Positions 53,057 to 61,557 of a DNA stretch of 64,000 nt are shown here, one piece after another. The translations under genes were made by a program, and so were the position numbers. The notes below the pieces were generated by a model. The model was not told the DNA's origin and did no database searches. It saw only the letters and a program-made list of their open reading frames with translations. This DNA comes from Desnuesiella massiliensis (GTDB lineage Bacteria > Bacillota > Clostridia > Clostridiales > Clostridiaceae), in NCBI RefSeq assembly GCF_001403615.1, contig NZ_LN879455.1, forward strand, positions 744,001 through 808,000. Direction: 5' to 3'. Within the stretch, counting starts at the first letter, position 1, and every line of letters begins with the position of its first letter.

Positions 53057-53575
53057 ATGGAGGACGTAGAACTTGTTAGTAAGTGTAAGGAAGGGGACAG
53101 GAAAGCTTTTTCAATGCTTATTAAGAGTTATGAAAAAGATCTCTATAGAGTAGCTATTGCCATGACTAAAAATAATGATGATGCCCTCGACTGCATTCAA
53201 GAGGCTATTTTACAGGCTTTTAAAAGTATGAGCAGTCTTCTGCATGAGGAATATTTTAAAACTTGGCTAATAAAGATTTTGATTAATAAATGTAATGAGA
53301 TGCTATATAAAAAGAAAAGGATAATATTATTTTCAGAATATCAAAGTGAGGATTCCTATAGTTACAATACAGAAGTAATAGAAGTAAAGGATGCTGTAAA
53401 TAAGTTGGAGGAATCCTTGAAACTGTTGGTAATACTTTATTATTTTGAAGATATGAGTATAAAAGATATAGCTGAAAGCCTGAATATTCCTGAAGGCACT
53501 GTGAAATCAAGGTTGGCCAGAGCCAGAGAAAAATTAAAGCTTTTTTTAACAGTTAAAGAAAGTGAGGTTATGTAA
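53057..53575 (+). CDS. ECF-type RNA polymerase sigma factor
   Basis: 172 residues. Region 2 (about 8-75) reads LVSKCKEGDRKAFSMLIKSYEKDLYRVAIAMTKNNDDALDCIQEAILQAF, and region 4 (about 110-165) reads KLEESLKLLVILYYFEDMSIKDIAESLNIPEGTVKSRLARAREKL. There is no region 3, as expected for ECF factors. AGGAGAGAG precedes the ATG. The stop is 1 nt before the start of the adjacent anti-sigma gene, a coupled pair that should respond to a cell-envelope signal. Its target promoters, likely including its own, are not evident from sequence. Confidence 0.92.
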   Translation: MEDVELVSKCKEGDRKAFSMLIKSYEKDLYRVAIAMTKNNDDALDCIQEAILQAFKSMSSLLHEEYFKTWLIKILINKCNEMLYKKKRIILFSEYQSEDSYSYNTEVIEVKDAVNKLEESLKLLVILYYFEDMSIKDIAESLNIPEGTVKSRLARAREKLKLFLTVKESEVM

Positions 53576-53576
53576 A

Positions 53577-54698
53577 TTGAATAAGGATTTGGATATAGAA
53601 ATAAAAAAACTTCTCTTAAATAATGAGGATATAGAGGTACCAAGTGCTATATCTCAGGGAATAGATGATACCCTTTTTAAGTTAGAGCAGCAGGAAAGTT
53701 ACCAGGGATCAAATATCAGCACAATAAGGAGTAATAAATGGCCTGGCATTAGGAAAATAGTTAGAGTTGCTATAATAACCCTTGCTCTTATGGTTACAGC
53801 CTTTAGTGTAAATATATATGCAAAGGATAATCCAATAAAGCAATTTATTAATGCAGCAGTAGAAAAAATAACAAGTAATAGCAGCAATGCTATTAAGGAT
53901 TTTACTAATTATAAAAATTCAGATATAGATTCATACAAAACTGTTATTGAACAAAGTGTTAGCTATAATGGCATTACTATATCCCTTAATGAAGTGGTAT
54001 TAGATGAGAATCAGTTGCTTATGGCTTATACTGTAACCCAGGATAAAGTAGATTTTTCAAAGACAAGCTTCCCTTATACCAGGCTTTATATAAATGGTAA
54101 AGAAGTAAGAATAGGAAGCGGTGGTAGTCATATGGATGTAGATAAACATACTAGGCGGTATATTGAGAGCAAAGATGTAGACACTGCAAATATGGATGAT
54201 AATGTAGAGATAAAAATTGTATTTGAAAAGCGCCACGGATATTCTCCGCAGGATGAGATTTGGAATGGTAAGTGGGAATTTATATTTAATGCAAGCAAAG
54301 AAAAGCTTATGAGCAGTACTAGAAGAATAGCCATTAATAAAACCTTAAGCCTGCCCGATAATGGCTCAGTTACTATAAAGAATATTACCATTACACCTAT
54401 ATCTACTAGCATAAATTCAACTAGTGAGTGCGTTGATAAAGAAAGAAAGGGAAATAATATTATAGAGGTAGACTATGCTTTGTATGATGAAAAAGGAAAT
54501 AAAGTTGACCCCGTAAGCATTCATCATAGAAACAGGTCTGTTGATGAAAAGATATTGGGAGAAAGCTATCATAGATTTGTAAAATTAGAGGATAGCATAG
54601 TTAAACTTAAAATTGTACCCTATGCTAGCAAATATAGCATGGACAGTAATTATAATAAGGAATTAAAACAACAAGCTATTGAAATAGAGCTGAAATAA
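53577..54698 (+). CDS. DUF4179-type anti-sigma factor
   Basis: 373 residues from TTG 53577, with GAGG 9 nt upstream; this directly follows the TAA stop of the sigma gene. A cytosolic segment (1-57) precedes one membrane helix (about 58-82, IVRVAIITLALMVTAFSVNIYA). The long extracellular part (about 85-373) contains the DUF4179 beta domain (YNGITISLNEVVLDENQLLMAYTV) and a C-terminal Ig-like region. Proteins of this kind hold their ECF sigma partner at the membrane. The extracellular domain probably senses the signal. Confidence 0.85.
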   Translation: MNKDLDIEIKKLLLNNEDIEVPSAISQGIDDTLFKLEQQESYQGSNISTIRSNKWPGIRKIVRVAIITLALMVTAFSVNIYAKDNPIKQFINAAVEKITSNSSNAIKDFTNYKNSDIDSYKTVIEQSVSYNGITISLNEVVLDENQLLMAYTVTQDKVDFSKTSFPYTRLYINGKEVRIGSGGSHMDVDKHTRRYIESKDVDTANMDDNVEIKIVFEKRHGYSPQDEIWNGKWEFIFNASKEKLMSSTRRIAINKTLSLPDNGSVTIKNITITPISTSINSTSECVDKERKGNNIIEVDYALYDEKGNKVDPVSIHHRNRSVDEKILGESYHRFVKLEDSIVKLKIVPYASKYSMDSNYNKELKQQAIEIELK

Positions 54699-54707
54699 TA
54701 AAAAATA

Positions 54708-54757
54708 TAGTGACTGTATTAGATTTTTATATTAATCTATTTGCAGTCACTAATTTT
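54708..54757 (+). terminator. terminator after the anti-sigma gene
   Basis: TAGTGACTG and CAGTCACTA arms with an inner stem (ATTAGAT/ATTAATCTAT type) and a T run. Confidence 0.8.
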
Positions 54758-54794
54758 TATTTATTATAAATATAAGTACTTAAATAAAAAGAGC

Positions 54795-55163
54795 ACGTAA
54801 CGACCTAAGTTGCACCACTATAGATAACATGTATTACCAAGCCATAATCTCACGACTATAACCAAGCAGTTCATTACCTATAATAATGGTTTCTTCAACT
54901 ATACATAATATCTTCATAGCTATATATAACCGGTAGGCTATATATAACCACTTCAATACAACGTATAATCTTAGCTCGACTTTATATTATAAGTTGGAAC
55001 CTTAATATAATAGATATAATCAACTATATTAAAGCTTTTCCCTACAATATAAAATCTTCCCCATGATTATATATAAGCTTATTTAAACCTATATATAATC
55101 TTTGGTCAATGAATATATACCTCTCTAACGAAGCATATATTCATCTTAGCTCAATCGTTACGT
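54795..55163. repeat. iteron-like array of TATA motifs at about 21-bp intervals
   Basis: Bounded by the 9-bp inverted repeat ACGTAACGA (about 54795-54803) and TCGTTACGT (about 55155-55163). Between them about 15 short motifs of type CTATATATAA[CT]C occur at spacings mostly of 18-25 nt. Examples are GCTATATATAACC twice in a row near 54920-54950, GATTATATATAAGCTT near 55064, and CCTATATATAATCTTTGG near 55088. Neighbouring motifs often alternate in orientation and can pair as hairpins. No open reading frame or known RNA was seen. Confidence 0.6.
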
Positions 55164-55346
55164 ACCCTATGCTATTATATTACCCCCATTATTTTATTAT
55201 ATACTGGTAGTTTTATGAAAAATTAAAATTAAAAATAACATAAGAGATTTGCTTTTAATACTTGTTATGGTAAAATGTAGTCAATAATTATATAAAGTAT
55301 CAAAATTATATTGTGATTAAAATATTGCTAACATTTGGAGGAGATT

Positions 55347-55940
55347 ATGGTAGATAAGAAAAAAACTATTTTAAAAGAAATAATGAGTTGGATATCACCC
55401 ATAGCAGGAGCTTTTATTTTAGTATTATTGATTAACACTAAGGTATTTGCCATGGTTCAAGTACATCAATCCTCAATGGAGAATACTTTGCATGAAGGGC
55501 AAAAGATGGTCATTGATAAAATAAGCTATAATTTTAGCACTCCTAAAAGAGGAGATATTATAGTATTCTTAAAAAGTCATTTAAAGGAAAACTTTTTAGA
55601 CGAGATAAATATTTATCTTAAGGATTTGCTTAGAGCAGATGACAGCTATGAGCGTCTTGTAAAAAGAGTAATAGGAATTCCAGGAGATAAAATAGATATA
55701 AAAGATGGCTATATTTATGTAAATGATGAAAAGCTCAAGGAAGTCTATGTAAAAGGTAATACATCAAAAAGGGAGTTTACACTACCGGCGGTGGTGCCAG
55801 AAGGAAAGCTTTTTGTATTAGGTGACAATAGACAAGTAAGTGAAGACAGTAGAACCTTTGGTTTTGTTGACTTAAAGAAGGTAGAAGGCAAGGCTAAGTT
55901 AAGGGTATGGCCCTTAAATAATATATCTATATTAAAATAA
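55347..55940 (+). CDS. lepB: type I signal peptidase
   Basis: 197 residues from ATG 55347, with GGAGGA 5 nt upstream; the earlier TTG start lies in that site. One N-terminal membrane helix (about 15-35). The catalytic serine is S43 in HQSSMENTLHEG and the general-base lysine is K106 in RLVKRVIGIPGD. GDNRQVSEDSRTFG is the conserved box E. The enzyme removes signal peptides at the outer face of the membrane. About 640 nt separate it from the upstream anti-sigma gene, most of it the iteron-like array. Confidence 0.92.
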   Translation: MVDKKKTILKEIMSWISPIAGAFILVLLINTKVFAMVQVHQSSMENTLHEGQKMVIDKISYNFSTPKRGDIIVFLKSHLKENFLDEINIYLKDLLRADDSYERLVKRVIGIPGDKIDIKDGYIYVNDEKLKEVYVKGNTSKREFTLPAVVPEGKLFVLGDNRQVSEDSRTFGFVDLKKVEGKAKLRVWPLNNISILK

Positions 55941-55964
55941 TTTATAAAAGGATGGTGTAACAAT

Positions 55965-56468
55965 ATGTCAGCAGAGTTAATGGATTTTAAAACCATAAAC
56001 TTAGGAAGAGTTAAGGTTATAGGTAAAGAGGTGCTTTGTAAATGTGGACATCCTGAGGGAAACCCAATACCTGCCCTTTGGGGTAAATGCCATGAAGATG
56101 GAACTATTAAAGCACTAGAAGAGCATAAAGATAGGTTATATAAAAATGCACTTGTAGGATGGATGGGAAAGTTTTGCTTTAAAACTAATACTTTTTCCTA
56201 TGTAGTTGGTATTATAGCTGATATTAATGCTGATGTACCATCCGATATGGTTAGCTATGAAATTCCTGAATGTAAAGTTGCAGTGGCTACTATAAAAGGC
56301 ACTGAGCCAGATATTTATATGATGGCTCATGAGTTTACAGAGAATGAAATAAAAAAGTTAAATTTAAAGCCAGATTGGAATGTGGGCTTAGAAATGGAAT
56401 GGTATGATGAACGTTTCTGTGCTAATAAAGATTATAAAATTATAGATCTTTATATGTCAGTAGTTTAA
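55965..56468 (+). CDS. GyrI-like/AraC effector-binding domain protein
   Basis: 167 residues. FKTINLGRVKVIGKEVLCKCG and the FSYVVGIIADINADVPSDMVSYEIPECKVAVATIKGTEPDIYMMAHEF segment match the GyrI-like small-molecule-binding fold, here without a DNA-binding domain. Such stand-alone proteins bind hydrophobic cations or other ligands and are of unclear function. AAAGGATGG precedes the ATG. It is 24 nt downstream of lepB and probably co-transcribed. Confidence 0.78.
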   Translation: MSAELMDFKTINLGRVKVIGKEVLCKCGHPEGNPIPALWGKCHEDGTIKALEEHKDRLYKNALVGWMGKFCFKTNTFSYVVGIIADINADVPSDMVSYEIPECKVAVATIKGTEPDIYMMAHEFTENEIKKLNLKPDWNVGLEMEWYDERFCANKDYKIIDLYMSVV

Positions 56469-56571
56469 AAAATTTATAATGTATAAATACATATAAATGT
56501 TAAAAAGGGGGATAGTCTAGCTAACCTCCTTTTTATTAGCAATAAAATATCCAAATCAATAGACGGCTTAT

Positions 56572-57480
56572 TTAAAAATCTGAAGAAGAACCTCCGCCGT
56601 CTGATGATCCTCCACCAAAGCTATTAAAATCGTTATAACTTTCATTGATGCTATTATTGAATTTATTATCATCTTCATTAAGGTTTTGGTGCAATAGCCC
56701 TAAAGCATAATATTTAGAGGTTTCATCGCCATTACGTTCTATAGAGTCATCATATTCTTGATCAAAGGGTTTAGAGTAGTTATTATTTGATTTATTATAG
56801 CTATTATTATTTTGAGATTTTAATGCATGTCTTAATACTAAAGAAACTACTATTATGATAAATAGGAAGCTAAAAATTTTAATGCCATTAGAGGTAGTTG
56901 GATCTGTAGTTTTATTATATATAATAGGAGGATTAGCTGAGGAAGTATTATTATTTTTATTAGAAATATTAAGTAAGGTTTCGATACTATGATTGTATAT
57001 ATAGAGAGCTCCTTCATTAAATGAATCATTCTTTAGATAGTTCTTGGCGCCCTCAATTATTTCTCCAGCCTTTTTATCAGTGATTATGTGATTTATTCCT
57101 TTACCAATTTCTAATCTGATTTTTCTATCCTTAGTAACAATTAATAATAATATGCCATTATTCTTTTCTTTGTCCCCTATACCCCATTCATTAAATAAGG
57201 AGGTAGAATACTGCTCTAGGTTTTCATTATTTAAGCTAGGAATGGTTACGGTTACTATCTGACATAGTCCTTCACTATAGGCGTTATTTGCTAGTTCTTT
57301 TAATTTTAGTTTTGTATCCTCATCTATAACTTGAGAAGTATCTTGTACATATATATTTTCACTAGGCTTTGGTAATAAATTATTAGGTTTGGCCTTAACA
57401 TAACTTTGAAATAGGACTATAAAGCAAAGCATTAGAGTTAAGACTTTAAAGCATTGAGTTTTTTTATAAGTCAATCTCAT
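56572..57480 (-). CDS. TPM-domain membrane protein with Gly/Ser tail
   Basis: 302 residues from the ATG at 57480, with AAGGAAGTGAT upstream; the longer GTG start lies in that site. A signal peptide or first helix (about 10-30) precedes the extracellular TPM domain (about 45-175): VQDTSQVIDEDTKLKLKELANNAYSEG, EWGIGDKEKNNGILLLIVTKDRKIRLEIGKGI. A membrane helix is near 200-220. The cytosolic tail is Asn/Ser-rich and ends FGGGSSDGGGSSSDF, a common end for this family. TPM proteins are linked to membrane or photosystem quality control, but the bacterial role is not established. Confidence 0.87.
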   Translation of the reverse strand: MRLTYKKTQCFKVLTLMLCFIVLFQSYVKAKPNNLLPKPSENIYVQDTSQVIDEDTKLKLKELANNAYSEGLCQIVTVTIPSLNNENLEQYSTSLFNEWGIGDKEKNNGILLLIVTKDRKIRLEIGKGINHIITDKKAGEIIEGAKNYLKNDSFNEGALYIYNHSIETLLNISNKNNNTSSANPPIIYNKTTDPTTSNGIKIFSFLFIIIVVSLVLRHALKSQNNNSYNKSNNNYSKPFDQEYDDSIERNGDETSKYYALGLLHQNLNEDDNKFNNSINESYNDFNSFGGGSSDGGGSSSDF

Positions 57481-57515
57481 TATTATCACTTCCTTGAATC
57501 ATGTGTTTTTTAGCT

Positions 57516-57725
57516 TTAAATAATCTCTTTGCCAAAAGGCATTAAAGACAGCTTAGCTAGTTTTAAGCTTTGAACAGCAAAAGGAATTCCCACTATAGTT
57601 ATAGCGAATATTAAAGCTGAAAATAGATTAGCTAAGGCTAGCTCCCAACCTAAAAATATAATCCATAAAATATTTCCTACAAGGCCGCCAAAAATTATCC
57701 AAATAATATTACCTAAAGTGGACAT
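57516..57725 (-). CDS. YccF-family small membrane protein
   Basis: 69 residues: two membrane segments (LGNIIWIIFGGLVGNILWIIFLGWEL and ANLFSALIFAITIVGIPFAVQSLKLAKLSL), ending MPFGKEII. The GIPFAVQSLKLAKLSLMPFG segment is the YccF signature. It corresponds to one of the two domains of longer YccF proteins. Function unknown. GGAGGTATAT precedes the ATG. It is upstream of the TPM gene on the same strand, 36 nt apart, so the two probably form an operon. Confidence 0.8.
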   Translation of the reverse strand: MSTLGNIIWIIFGGLVGNILWIIFLGWELALANLFSALIFAITIVGIPFAVQSLKLAKLSLMPFGKEII

Positions 57726-57867
57726 ACTATATACCTCCTTAAGTTTATCATAATCACTAGTATTATATATATTATATATGTATAAATATGGTTAAGTATA
57801 TAGTGAAATTTATTTATAGGAATAATCTCCTGTAAATATGGAAATATTTATTTATGAGGTGAGTTAT

Positions 57868-58461
57868 ATGGAATTAGTAAAATTATTATTATTATTAATG
57901 GTTATAGGATTTTTTATAAAGCTTTTAAATAGGATGCTTATATACATAATAAAAAATGTAAAGATAGAAATAAAAAATAAAAGGTTAAAATACGGTATTC
58001 TTTCCAGAAAGGATATAGCGGAATGTAATATTAATGAGTTTGAAGACCTTTGCAGGGAGTACATTAATGTTTCTAAGGGAATTAAAAATACTACTCTTTT
58101 GTCAGAACAAAGTAAAGGTGGAGTAGACATTATAGGCAATGAGTATGGAGGGTTAACTTATATAAGATGTATTTTAAAAAATATAAAAGAAAGCAAAGAA
58201 GATATTTATTCCGATGATGCTTGGGAAGAAATTGATAGAGAAGAATTAGAAAATTTTTTGGGAAGAATGATACAAGATGGAGTTAAAAAAGGAATAGTTA
58301 TAACTAATAGTGATTTTTCAAAGGAAGCCTTGGAGTTTATTAGTATTTTAAATTCAAACAGTAAAAGATATTATATAGAGGCTATAGATGGTTATACCTT
58401 CCTAGAAGGTGTAAGAGAAATAAGAGAAACGGAATATAAGGATGTGCTAGAATATGTATAA
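57868..58461 (+). CDS. membrane-anchored Mrr-like protein 1
   Basis: 197 residues from ATG 57868 with GAGGTGA 5 nt upstream. The N-terminal helix (about 3-30, LVKLLLLLMVIGFFIKLLNRMLIYII) anchors it. The rest resembles Mrr-type restriction endonuclease domains: FEDLCREYI, GGVDIIGNEYGGLTYIRCIL, then a long helix and GIVITNSDFSKEALEFIS. The expected catalytic (D..QxK) core reads D..IRCI, so the lysine is missing. Stop and next start overlap by 8 nt. A nuclease-like fold is likely but activity is doubtful. Confidence 0.65.
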   Translation: MELVKLLLLLMVIGFFIKLLNRMLIYIIKNVKIEIKNKRLKYGILSRKDIAECNINEFEDLCREYINVSKGIKNTTLLSEQSKGGVDIIGNEYGGLTYIRCILKNIKESKEDIYSDDAWEEIDREELENFLGRMIQDGVKKGIVITNSDFSKEALEFISILNSNSKRYYIEAIDGYTFLEGVREIRETEYKDVLEYV

Positions 58462-58960
58462 TTTTCTTAGATTTATAGCTTTTATAACCTTTATTATAAT
58501 GGTACCTTCTATTTTTAAATTGGTAGATAACATGATTAAACTGCTTCAACTACTAAAGGAAAGAAACGCTAATATAATGCTCATAGATGAATTGCACAAT
58601 TTAACGGGAGAAGAATTTAGAAGATGGTGCATTAATTATTTATATAAAAATTATAATTATGAATTTAGTGAATATCACCAAAGTGGGGACGGAAATAGAG
58701 ATTTTATATGTATAAAAGATGACTCAAAGATCTATATAAATTGTATTAAATATAGCTCCAGTAGAAATATGAAAGAAAGAGTTGATATAGAACATATAAA
58801 AAGGTTGTTAGCTTTAATGGAAAGTAAAGCATTAAAAAAATCTTTAATAATAACTACTGGTTATGTAACAAAAGAAGCCTATAGCTATATAAAAGCTTTA
58901 CCAAAGGAATATTCTATAGATATATTTGAAAGGGAAAAATTTAATATAGAGTATGCATAA
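58454..58960 (+). CDS. membrane-anchored Mrr-like protein 2
   Basis: 168 residues. One N-terminal helix (FLRFIAFITFIIMVPSIFKLV) precedes an Mrr-like fold: TGEEFRRWCINYLYKNYNYEFSE, SGDGNRDFICIKDDSKIYINCIKY, then SLIITTGYVTKEAYSYIKAL. The GDG-x-x-D core is conserved, but the QxK position again has no lysine in place (INCIK). It overlaps the previous gene by 8 nt and is co-transcribed and presumably partners with it. The pair looks like a diverged duplication. A role in defence or in DNA uptake/membrane nucleic-acid handling is speculation. Confidence 0.65.
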   Translation: MYNFLRFIAFITFIIMVPSIFKLVDNMIKLLQLLKERNANIMLIDELHNLTGEEFRRWCINYLYKNYNYEFSEYHQSGDGNRDFICIKDDSKIYINCIKYSSSRNMKERVDIEHIKRLLALMESKALKKSLIITTGYVTKEAYSYIKALPKEYSIDIFEREKFNIEYA

Positions 58961-58967
58961 ATAAAAT

Positions 58968-59037
58968 GTCCTAGAACTGGGAAGAAGTAGCTTAAGGTTA
59001 AAGTTTGTAATTCTTCTTAAGTTCAAGGATATTTTTT
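58968..59037 (+). terminator. terminator after the Mrr-like pair
   Basis: TGTCCTAGAACT and AGTTCAAGGATA arms with an inner AAGAAG/CTTCTT stem and a T-rich tail. Confidence 0.65.
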
Positions 59038-59112
59038 TAAATAAACTTTGCTTTATTATGAACCTTTTTATTATATGCTACGTTACATTGATGAAAAAGG
59101 GGAGGATGCAAA

Positions 59113-60018
59113 ATGAATGCAATAGATATTATTAATTTAACAAAATCTTATAATAGCAGCGAAAAAGCTTTAAACAATATTAGCTTTAGTATACCTAGGG
59201 GAGAAATATTTGGTTTCCTTGGACCTAATGGGTCTGGAAAAACCACCACTGTAAGAGTTTTAAATGGGATATTATCGCCCACCTCAGGAAACATAAAAAT
59301 ATTAGATAAAGAGGTTAAAAACAATATTGTAGATATTCATAAGGTATGTGGTGTGATGACAGAGACCGCAGCTTGTTATGAAGGACTATCCGCAGAAGAG
59401 AACTTAATGTTTTTTGGAAGTATGCATGAAATAGAAGCGAGAGAGTTAAGAAAGAGATGTGAAGCTTTATTAAAGGACTTGGAGTTATATGAGGCTAAGG
59501 ATAAGAAGGTTGGAAATTATAGCACTGGTATGAGAAAAAGAGTATCTTTAGCTATAGCTTTAATCCATAATCCTAAAGTACTATTTTTAGATGAACCTAC
59601 CTCAGGGTTAGACCCTGAGAATGCTGTAAATGTTACTAGACTTATTAAAAAGCTGGCTAAGGAAAAGGAAGTAACCGTATTTTTATGTACTCATCAACTA
59701 AAATATGCAGAAGATATTTGCACCTTGTATGGCTTTATAAATAAGGGTAATATGTTGGGCTTTGGAACCTTTCAAGAGTTAATTCAAGGAAAGGGTATTG
59801 GAACTTATCTAAAATTGAGAGGAGAAAGCATACCTTTAGATTTAGGCTTTGAAAAAATTGGACAAGGAGAATTTAAAAAGATTATAAAAACTGATAATGA
59901 GGTATCGGATATAATTTATAACGTGTTAAATCGGGGGGGAAAGGTATATGAGGCTGCTCAAATTAATTGTGATTTAGAAGAACTTTACTTTGCTTATATG
60001 AGAGGTGATAAAAAATGA
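59113..60018 (+). CDS. ABC transporter ATP-binding protein
   Basis: 301 residues. Walker A GPNGSGKTTT, signature YSTGMRKRVSLA, Walker B VLFLDEPTSGLDPE and switch His in CTHQ are all present. The C-terminal extension (about 215-300) is typical of ABC-2 exporter ATPases. GGGAGG precedes the ATG. It overlaps the following permease by 4 nt (ATGA). The substrate, a drug, lipid or peptide, cannot be inferred. Confidence 0.93.
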   Translation: MNAIDIINLTKSYNSSEKALNNISFSIPRGEIFGFLGPNGSGKTTTVRVLNGILSPTSGNIKILDKEVKNNIVDIHKVCGVMTETAACYEGLSAEENLMFFGSMHEIEARELRKRCEALLKDLELYEAKDKKVGNYSTGMRKRVSLAIALIHNPKVLFLDEPTSGLDPENAVNVTRLIKKLAKEKEVTVFLCTHQLKYAEDICTLYGFINKGNMLGFGTFQELIQGKGIGTYLKLRGESIPLDLGFEKIGQGEFKKIIKTDNEVSDIIYNVLNRGGKVYEAAQINCDLEELYFAYMRGDKK

Positions 60019-60809
60019 ATAGAATACAAAAAGCATTGATGAAAAAAGACATAAAGGAGATAACCTCTTCAAAACAAATAATGATACCCATGATAATAGT
60101 ACCCCTATTAATGATGGTGATTATACCTGCTACTTTATTGATTATTGCTAAATTTGCTCCCAAAGGCATAAATGCTATTAATGGATTGAGTATGATATTA
60201 GATAGACTTCCAGAAAGCTACAAGGCTTTAAGCGAAGAGCAGCTAATAATTACCGCAGCTATGGAGTTTTTGTTTCCAGGCTTTTTCTTAATAATACCTA
60301 TAATGATGTCCAGTATACTAGGCTCCAGCGCCGTGGTAGGAGAAAAAGAGCATAAAACTATGGAAACTTTGCTATATACTCCTGTAACCATGGAACAGCT
60401 TGCTAGAGCTAAAATACTGGGAGTATTTATACCTTCCTATGTGGTAACCTTAGTAGCCTTCGTACTTTTCGGTATAGTAATGAATCTAGGAGGATTGTGG
60501 ATTTTTCATAGCTTGATATTTCCTAATGTTAAGTGGCTTATATTGATATTTTGGCTTTCACCAGCATTATGCATATTTGCCCTAACCTTTACCATATTAA
60601 TTTCAGCAAAATCTAAGACTTTTCAAGAAGCTCAACAACTAAGCGGAGTATTGGTTTTACCTGTTATATTACTATTGGTAGGACAAATGACAGGGTTATT
60701 TTTGCTTAATGATATTATAATATTTATTATAGGCGCTGTATTATTTTTAAGTGATTATTTCTTAATTAAAAGGGTATCTAAAAATTTTACAGCGGAAAAA
60801 TTAATTTAA
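60015..60809 (+). CDS. ABC-2 type transporter permease
   Basis: 264 residues with about six membrane segments (IMIPMIIVPLLMMVIIPATLLI, FLFPGFFLIIPIMMSSIL, PSYVVTLVAFVLFGIVM, LILIFWLSPALCIFALTFTI, LVLPVILLLVGQMTGLF, IIIFIIGAVLFLSDY). GEKEHKTMETLLYTPVTMEQLARAKILGVF is the hallmark cytosolic loop of ABC-2 permeases. It forms the exporter with the ATPase immediately upstream. Confidence 0.9.
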   Translation: MNRIQKALMKKDIKEITSSKQIMIPMIIVPLLMMVIIPATLLIIAKFAPKGINAINGLSMILDRLPESYKALSEEQLIITAAMEFLFPGFFLIIPIMMSSILGSSAVVGEKEHKTMETLLYTPVTMEQLARAKILGVFIPSYVVTLVAFVLFGIVMNLGGLWIFHSLIFPNVKWLILIFWLSPALCIFALTFTILISAKSKTFQEAQQLSGVLVLPVILLLVGQMTGLFLLNDIIIFIIGAVLFLSDYFLIKRVSKNFTAEKLI

Positions 60810-60820
60810 GGAATTTTGAA

Positions 60821-60865
60821 AAATAACTAGTCGGTATACTTGTATATTCGATTAGTTATTTCATT
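60821..60865 (+). terminator. terminator after the ABC exporter
   Basis: AAATAACTAGTCG and CGATTAGTTATTT form a 13-bp stem with one G-U pair. The left arm is the same as in the hairpin near 26266. A weak T run follows. Confidence 0.7.
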
Positions 60866-61086
60866 TTGTTTGACCTATGGTATCTAATAGATACCATATA
60901 ATATCTATTTTTATGAATTTCATACGAATATTTAATTGTAAATAATATTTTGTAAAATGACTTGTACAAAGAAAAAAAGTATTGTAAATCTTATTAAAAA
61001 TATTCATTTAGTTAAATCTATATGATATAATTTATATCGGTAATATTGGATAATTTTATAATTTATGGTTTTATTGGGGGAATATC

Positions 61087-61467
61087 ATGGGGAATAGTTT
61101 TAGACAAGTAGAGATTGATATTGAAAGATACTTGGCAAAACAATTGAAGGAGTGGTTAGGTAAAAGGGAGAGGCAAATAAAAGCAAAGGTAAAAGAAGAT
61201 TGTTTAGAAGTCACTATTATAGGATTTTTAACCCCTACAGAAAAAATTTTGCTAAGAAATCCTGAAAATGAGGAGGACTTAAATAAAGTTTGGACAAGAT
61301 TTAATAACATGGTAAAGGATGAGATTATATATAATATAGAGAGAATATTGGGGTACAAAATAGAATTTGATAAATCAAATGTAGACTTACCAAAAGATAC
61401 TAAGCAAGTGCAATTTAGAATACTAAATAGGTTAAGTGAAGAGGGAAAGAGCTCTTTCAACTCTTAG
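61087..61467 (+). CDS. DUF2294 family protein
   Basis: 126 residues: QVEIDIERYLAKQLKEWLGKRERQIKAKVKEDCLEVTIIGFLTPTEKILLRNPEN, then a helix and ILGYKIEFDKSNVDLPKDTKQVQFRIL. The GFLTPTEK core and the alternating fold fit DUF2294, a small soluble family of unknown function in Firmicutes. TGGGGGA precedes the ATG. It is followed by a terminator and then a chemoreceptor gene. Confidence 0.7.
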   Translation: MGNSFRQVEIDIERYLAKQLKEWLGKRERQIKAKVKEDCLEVTIIGFLTPTEKILLRNPENEEDLNKVWTRFNNMVKDEIIYNIERILGYKIEFDKSNVDLPKDTKQVQFRILNRLSEEGKSSFNS

Positions 61468-61469
61468 CG

Positions 61470-61517
61470 AACCTGCATTAAATTTATGTTATATTAACAT
61501 AATTAATGTAGGTTTTT
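61470..61517 (+). terminator. terminator after the DUF2294 gene
   Basis: AACCTGCATTAA and TTAATGTAGGTT form a 12-bp stem around an inner TTATGTTA/TAACATAA stem, followed by T residues. Confidence 0.82.
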
Positions 61518-61557
61518 ATTTTTTGCTATTTTATTTAGAAATAAAGGGGTAAGAAAA

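Noticed and set aside
54795..55163. CRISPR array
   Set aside because: The motifs are short, variable in sequence and orientation, and spaced about 21 nt apart without unique 30-nt spacers; no cas gene is near.
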